Of a DNA stretch of 64,000 nt, positions 58,397-64,000 are shown piece by piece (position 1 is the first letter of the stretch; every line of letters begins with the position of its first letter). A model generated the notes under the pieces. It was given only the letters and a program-made list of their open reading frames with translations. It was not told the origin of the DNA and searched no databases. Location of the stretch: NCBI GenBank assembly GCA_020283715.1, contig JAIQCW010000257.1, positions 1-64,000 of the forward strand. Direction: 5' to 3'. Origin of the DNA: Cytauxzoon felis (Eukaryota; Apicomplexa; Aconoidasida; Piroplasmida; Theileriidae). A program made the position numbers and the translations under genes.

Positions 58397-60537
58397 TTAA
58401 TTGAAATTATATTTATTTAAATTGTAAAACTGTCTATCAATTATATCATGTCTTTTAATGTCAGAATTCGTTAATTTTTTGATGTAACTTGGTATATGAA
58501 TATATTTATACGATTTTTCATTAGCGCCTGCAACAATGTCAAGTTTGAAATCAACTATCTTCTCTATAGAAACAATAATATTGTTTGATTCCAACAATTC
58601 CTTCAGTCTATTCTCTTCTATTTTGTATATTCCAATATCTTCAGCGATGTAACCAAGTCTATTGATGTCGTTATATAATGAGCTCAATTCCTCATGTTTG
58701 AAAATGAATCTAGGGTCTATGATTTCATTAAATAACATATTAAAACATTCTTCGTGTTTGTAATCCAATTCAACGTATGCGTGTATTAATTTCGATACAA
58801 TCATTGAAGTTATATCATCTGATTTATTTAATATCTCATTTGACAATTTTGATAGCATTTTATCTATTGATGTGTTATAGTAGAGAAAATTGGCATAACA
58901 TTCTACTATCCACAATAGTGTATGTATTTTAGCATCACCTAAAAACGTTGAGTTTCCTTCAGAATTTCCATGTAATATTGGAATTGTTAATAATAATGAT
59001 TGATTTTCAATTATTTCTTTATTGTATTGTTCGGAATCATCTTTATTGACTTCATCTATGGTATATATAAGTGTATGATTGAATATACCTTTACGATTTA
59101 AGTTAGAGAATCGAACATGTGAATGGGAGTCTATAAATTTATTCGGTACATAGTCAGGCATTATAGAATTAATATAATCAGCAATGGTTGATAATAATGA
59201 TTCGTTTTTAATATTCAAAACTGTTAAAGATCGTAATATCATACCAACTTCATCACATGTGTATTGATTCGTATATAACTCTAAATGCTTGGTACAGAAA
59301 TAAAACAAAGATCCATGTAAATGACCAATCTATAGATCAATATTATAAACATCGACTACATACTTTTCCATATGAATATAAAATCGATGCAATTGCTCTT
59401 GGATATAATTCTAATGATTGTATCCCAACGTGTTCAGCGATCTTATTTAACAGTTCAGATTTCTGTATATATATAAACTATCATTAAAAAATTTACCTTG
59501 ACTAGAATTCTAGATAGTGATGATGATAATAAGCATAATGAATGTATATCCAAATCTTTAATTCTCTTTGAAATGATCTGAAGATTATCATTAATTATAT
59601 TTTTACTTACATTAGATAAATGCGATATTATATTACTGGATAAAGTGTGTTTAGATAATGCTGATATTAAAAGTACTAATGATAATGAATTAATATTAGA
59701 TTTACTATCAGTTCTCTTATATACTTCACTCTCTATTAATGATAACGCATGTTTATGATTACAAAAGTTCAATTTCGACAGTGCATTAACACTAAGTGAA
59801 AATAATTTGTCGTCATAAATATCCAGTAACTTTAAGAATTGACATGACAATACTGTAAGTATTTTATAATCTAAATGATTAATAAGCTTAGAATAAGATG
59901 AAAATATCAGTGTCATATCAAATGGTGTTAATTTATTTACACATTTATATAGACTGCATTCAATTAAGTAGTATAAATTTTTATTATAATAACCTAAATT
60001 TGTATATGAATAGAATATTGATGAAATATCTGATGGTTTCATTGTTTGTAAACGTAATGATATTTCAGGTAACATTAACTGGAATAGAAAATGATTCTTA
60101 AATTGTAATATAGAAAATGTTTTTAATATTATAGAAATTTGATCAGAAGATAATATTTTTATATATTGATTCATCTTTGATGATATCAATTCCAATAATA
60201 TACGATGTCTATATTTCATATAACCATATGAATATAATATTGAACACAATTCCTTTATATTTAATTCATCTAATATATCAATCAAATCTGTAGTATATTT
60301 CCTCCATAATTCAATATTAGTTTGTCCGGATCTTGCAGCTTTATAAATATCAGTTACAATATTTTTATTAAATTTATATAATGTTGAATAAGAATTAGTA
60401 TAATTGAATGTATTTAATTTATTTACTTGTACAAGTATACCGGATATATTATATTGATGAAGTAACATATACCGATTTTCTAACGTTGATAGTATATAAA
60501 ATTTACATCTATTGACCATTGGTATCTTTGATATCAT
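58397..60537 (-). CDS. Heptatricopeptide-type (HPR) helical repeat protein, probably mitochondrial
   Basis: Three exons with short introns at about 59478-59509 and 59330-59363, each keeping frame, give about 690 residues. The first 350 residues form regular helical repeats of 36-37 residues (LCSILYSYGYMKYRHRILLE, ISSIFYSYTNLGYYNKNLYY, MTLIFSSYSKLINHLDYKIL), with the 'IF.SY..L' helix of apicomplexan HPR proteins. The second half is more diverged and I see no RAP domain. These proteins are linked to fragmented mitochondrial rRNA. The ORF start at 60537 overlaps the end of the upstream gene by 29 bp; an internal ATG at 60519 would cut this to 11 bp. Confidence 0.7.
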
Positions 60538-61594
60538 TTATTGAAAATAGGTCATAAGAATATAAAGGAAGTGATTCATTTCCACCCCAGTTTAAAAATA
60601 TATTGTCTATATGGTTTTTAAATTTCTTATCTTCGATATGAAATTTTATTACATTATCAAGTACACTATAATTTAATTATAAATTCATTATCAAACATAC
60701 ATATTAACATTATCTATAATATCATTAGATGACATTGATGACATAGCTACTTTAACAGTTCTAAATAGTTATAATGATAATATGGTCAACATACACGCAA
60801 GAACCATTCGTTAATTTATAATAAGTAGAACAGATTGAATCGTTAATTGTTTTGCTTAAATTTGTTTTAGAGAATGTTATACTTATAGGTAATCTAAGTG
60901 ATATAATTTTAATGTAATATACAACATACTTCTTTTTCTCTATAAAATATGAACCAAGTAATGATGGCAAACTAGGAGCTATTGATTTATCACATAAAAA
61001 AAGATCAAAAGAATTACAAAGTAAACGTTTATCTTCATAAGATTTATATTTCTTACGTAATTTAGAAACGCCAATAACCTATTAATATATAAATTTATAT
61101 TTGTATATATACCTTTTTTATTTCCGGAATTTTTAATTGTGTGAAAAAATATTTCCAGTCTTTCTGAGGATCCTTTACAAATACACAAACATCGCGTCCA
61201 GAATATATTGAGTGTTTTAATTTACTATAATTGATTATAATTTATAACTGTAAACATACATCTGTAAAGGTTTAACATGGACCTCAGTATTTATTTTGTG
61301 TAATGAAAACTGCAAATATACAGGTTTACCAGCGGAATCCTCGAGTAAATTTGGTACTTTCACTTGTTTATCCAATTCGTCACGTTTTTTGAATGAATTT
61401 ATAACATTTTCCAGTAAAGAGTTGTCGATTGTAATGTTTTTATTATCTAAACATGATCTTCCCTTAATCAATAAACGTTCTTTAACAGTTGATTTTTTTT
61501 TAGATTCGTCACTCTTTATAACCTTTTTCAATTTCTCATCAATAGATTTAGTTTTTTTAATTTTATTGTAGCGATATAATTTAGAGATTGCCAT
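60509..61594 (-). CDS. L1-domain ribosome-biogenesis protein (UTP30/RSL1D1-like)
   Basis: The gene has about six exons. It starts MAISKLYRYNKIKKTKSIDE (basic, nuclear-type). The L1-like core shows VFVKDPQKDWKYFFTQLKIP, VIGVSKLRKKYKSYEDKRLL, FDLFLCDKSIAPSLPSLLGS, LPISITFSKTNLSKTINDSI and, after two introns, TVKVAMSSMSSNDIIDNV. These are the conserved segments of UTP30/RSL1D1, nucleolar proteins of the 60S/SSU assembly pathway. The end at 60509 is fixed by the frame through GGNESLPLYSYDLFS. The gene overlaps the following HPR gene. Confidence 0.75.
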
Positions 61595-61859
61595 GTATAT
61601 TGATTATTAAGTAAATTGTAAGAATTATAGATTTAGATATTATATTATTAATATATACTATATATTATAGTAAATATGTACAAGAATTTTGTATTAATTA
61701 ATAATATATATAAACAATAAATAAACTAGAGACATCTATAAATGATAATTAATAAATAATATTATATTAAAGTGTAATTATAAACTATTAATGTTCAACA
61801 ACATCAATGTCATTACACATAGTCGTTAATATAGTGTAATATTATATTATATATCATAA
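61595..61859. other. AT-rich divergent intergenic region
   Basis: About 265 bases between divergent genes, with high AT content and TAATATATA-like tracts. It should contain two promoters. Nothing else is seen. Confidence 0.45.
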
Positions 61860-63596
61860 ATGATATTATTTATAAATATTATCATTCAATTGTATTTATA
61901 TAATTTTGTTATATCATTAAGATATGATGAAAAGCCCGTTCAATCATATTTCGATCTAAATTTACACAAAGTCGACCTGTTCTCTGAAAATGAATTTCTT
62001 AGAATTTTTAGTCTTAAAAACACTTCTAGACTTACACCTTATTTTTTTAATGATAAAAATGTCATTTCATCAGATATCTCACTCAATATCGATTGCACAT
62101 CCCAAATGTGGACTACCTATTACGGGAAAATTGTTATAGGTTTGTCTACATATAATCAACACACATTGATTATAGGATCTAACAACGATGTTGACAATAC
62201 ATTCAATGTGTTATTTGATACCGGTTCATCTGTATGTTCATATAAATTTATACATTTTATTAATAGGAGTTTTGGTTGCTCAACGATTCATGGTATTTAT
62301 ATAATTTCAAATTTAATATTTTCAGTGTTACTAATCAATGTATAAATCATAAAAGGTATCATATTTCAAAAGATTGGACTCCTATGCGTGATAATAATGA
62401 TAATTATGTACCCATTAATATAAAGTATTTATCTGGTGATATTAAGGCTATTGATGGTTTGTTTATTTCATTCCATATTCTATACATTAGGTACGACAAC
62501 TATCAATTTAATGAATGGTATCATACTAAAAAATGTTAATGTTGGACTTGCGGTATGTTCATAGTACAAATAAATTTAAATAATAGACGTCTGTAAACAT
62601 TCCTATATTTAATCAAGTAAAATGGGATGGTATAGTTGGCTTGGGTTTTATTACTGAGGAAATGAAAAATCGTGGATCTCAACCCATATTTGAAGCCATT
62701 ATGAAAAATAAACATCTTTTCCCGGGTTTTAAATGTCAAATTTCATACTATGTTTCAAAAAAAAGTTCGTGTACCATTATTTATTTATTTATTGTAGGTG
62801 GTAATATTACCTTTGGTGGAATCAATCCAATATACAAAAGGAATCCTGAAGATGTTGTCATGTATGTTGATTCAATTAATTTTATAATTTCTTAGTTGGT
62901 CGCCTGTTGTTGATGATACATCTTATTGGACATTGAGATTGAACAAACTTTATTTAAAATATCCTCATTCATATAATGAGAATAACATAATATTATCTGA
63001 ACAGATTCTCGGAGCAATAGATGGTTTGTTTCATTTAATTTTTTAATATATTCCTTTAGATGTCAAGGTTATAATGGATACTGGTATGAACTAAATATAT
63101 ATAACATTAATTTATAGGTACATATTTTATTTATGCGCCAAAGGTAATTCATAGTATATTTAAAGTTTATATGATAGGAATTATCGATATTACTAAGCAA
63201 ATTACACAATGAAAACTGTATAAACATTCATAAAATGCCTACATTTACTTTTGAATTGCATAGTAACAGGGGATCGGGTATTTTTATTAGGTATTATTCA
63301 ATAATAATTAGGCGTTGTGCTGGAGCTAAATCCCGAAGATTATATACTAAACTACAATGATTTAAACGGTAATAAAAGATGTATATTGGGAATTATAAGC
63401 GATGAACAACAACAAGTGAGTTGAACCGTCTGCAAACATATAAACAACAGGAACTCGGTATTACCGCTTGGACATTTGGAGAGGTAAGAAATGTACAAAA
63501 TGGTTATATATTCCGAAGGTTTTTTTAAGAAAGTACTATACCGTCTATGATTATGAGGAGAAACAAGTGGGTTTTGTACCCAGTAAAAGGGAATAA
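61860..63596 (+). CDS. Plasmepsin-type aspartic protease (A1 family)
   Basis: Roughly ten exons with introns of 31-36 bp. A signal-like hydrophobic start ([20 protein letters not shown]) is followed by a prosegment. The mature part opens YYGKIVIGL and has the first catalytic motif [19 protein letters not shown], the flap-side [19 protein letters not shown], then DGIVGLGF, and the second catalytic motif KVIMDTGTYFIY. It ends [20 protein letters not shown]. Both aspartates are intact. The Cys pair after DTGSS is of the pepsin/cathepsin-D kind, not the plasmepsin V kind. Likely an organellar or secretory maturase. Splice joins reproduce the expected protease order throughout. Confidence 0.92.
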
Positions 63597-64000
63597 TGGA
63601 TATACACATCGCATAAATACTTATATACAATTAATGTATTTAACTTTTTTATAAATAAATATATTTGGACAGTTGTTTACGGTATAAATGTATGGAATAT
63701 CTAGTTCTGGGAAAATTCCCGGTGAGGTGTAACCAATGAAAAAATTGAAGGGGATAAATCCAAACGATTGATTTATATATAGTATAGAATGGAATATATA
63801 AAATACTATAAAAAATAAATGAATTGTCATGGACATAAATGGCACCTTTATGCTATTGTATAATGTCTGGGGTGATTATATAGTATATTGTGTATATACT
63901 AACGTCATTTATTTTGAATTTGATAATAATTGCTTCAGACATTAACCCGCTCTTAATTGCATAATATTATTTCAATATTAATCTAGTTATCATTCACTAG
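63597..64000. other. Downstream region without a supported gene
   Basis: About 400 bases after the protease stop. A 74-codon minus-strand frame (63621-63845) has a hydrophobic start (HLFFIVFYIFHSILYI), but its composition and lack of homology leave it undecided. It might be a terminal exon of a gene beyond the window. No repeat or RNA gene is seen. Confidence 0.3.

Noticed and set aside
62355..62371. A 17-bp GT-AG intron in the aspartic protease
   Set aside because: The sequence is in frame without splicing, and removing 17 bases would shift the frame and destroy the protease match.
1..64000. CRISPR arrays, prophage, bacterial operons or plasmid functions
   Set aside because: The genes are eukaryotic, intron-bearing and apicomplexan. 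The repeats are dispersed foldback elements, not regularly spaced arrays.

Overview
The window is nuclear DNA of a small, AT-rich apicomplexan, most likely a piroplasm close to Babesia (the B. microti style fits best). The evidence is in the genes. They include a class XXVII-type myosin (MyoF) with a C-terminal WD40 domain, a protein joining ankyrin repeats to a bromodomain (BDP1 architecture), an MRK/CDK7-type kinase with the HRDLSPAN loop, RAP/heptatricopeptide-type organellar RNA proteins and a plasmepsin-type aspartic protease. Introns are very short (mostly 23-60 bp, GT-AG) and intergenic gaps are a few to a few hundred bases. No species assignment was possible by search.

Layout. 0-12.1 kb: the 3' end of an unknown gene, an F-box/WD40 protein, a small secreted protein, an RBBP4-type histone chaperone, then the long MyoF gene on the minus strand. 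12.4-20.3 kb: a tRNA-Gly(CCC), a PI-PLC-like protein that lacks a catalytic histidine, a perfect 86-bp inverted repeat between convergent genes, a membrane protein and a RAP-domain protein. 20.3-31.4 kb: UTP14, ADA2, a cyclin/TFIIB-like protein, the MRK kinase, a tiny membrane protein, a RanBPM/GID1 homologue and a small zinc-finger protein. 31.6-44 kb: BDP1, phosphomannomutase, a helical protein, YIP1, TRM6, mitochondrial uL11, an actin-related protein, ESS2 and an NSUN methyltransferase. 44-64 kb: several unknown multi-spanning membrane proteins, VPS35, PRP6, a G-patch protein, an MFS-like transporter, TIM9, a heptatricopeptide-type protein, an L1-domain nucleolar protein and an aspartic protease.

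Most genes are unrelated housekeeping genes: chromatin and transcription (RBBP4, ADA2, BDP1, MRK), ribosome and tRNA biogenesis (UTP14, the L1-domain protein, TRM6, NSUN), splicing (PRP6, ESS2, G-patch), trafficking (MyoF, YIP1, VPS35) and mitochondrial function (uL11m, TIM9, RAP and HPR proteins). No operon-like logic is visible.

The most unusual signal is a dispersed GC-richer foldback element of roughly 280-550 bp. It has long terminal inverted repeats and at least two, perhaps three, interchangeable interiors. Eight copies lie in the first 33 kb and none was seen afterwards. Five copies sit inside introns of MyoF (three), the PLC-like gene and BDP1, enlarging introns that are otherwise tiny to about 400-590 bp. 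In all five the interior points in the direction of transcription, and four of the five introns lie at protein domain junctions. This resembles an introner-like or intron-tolerant MITE system and is the main candidate for something undescribed.
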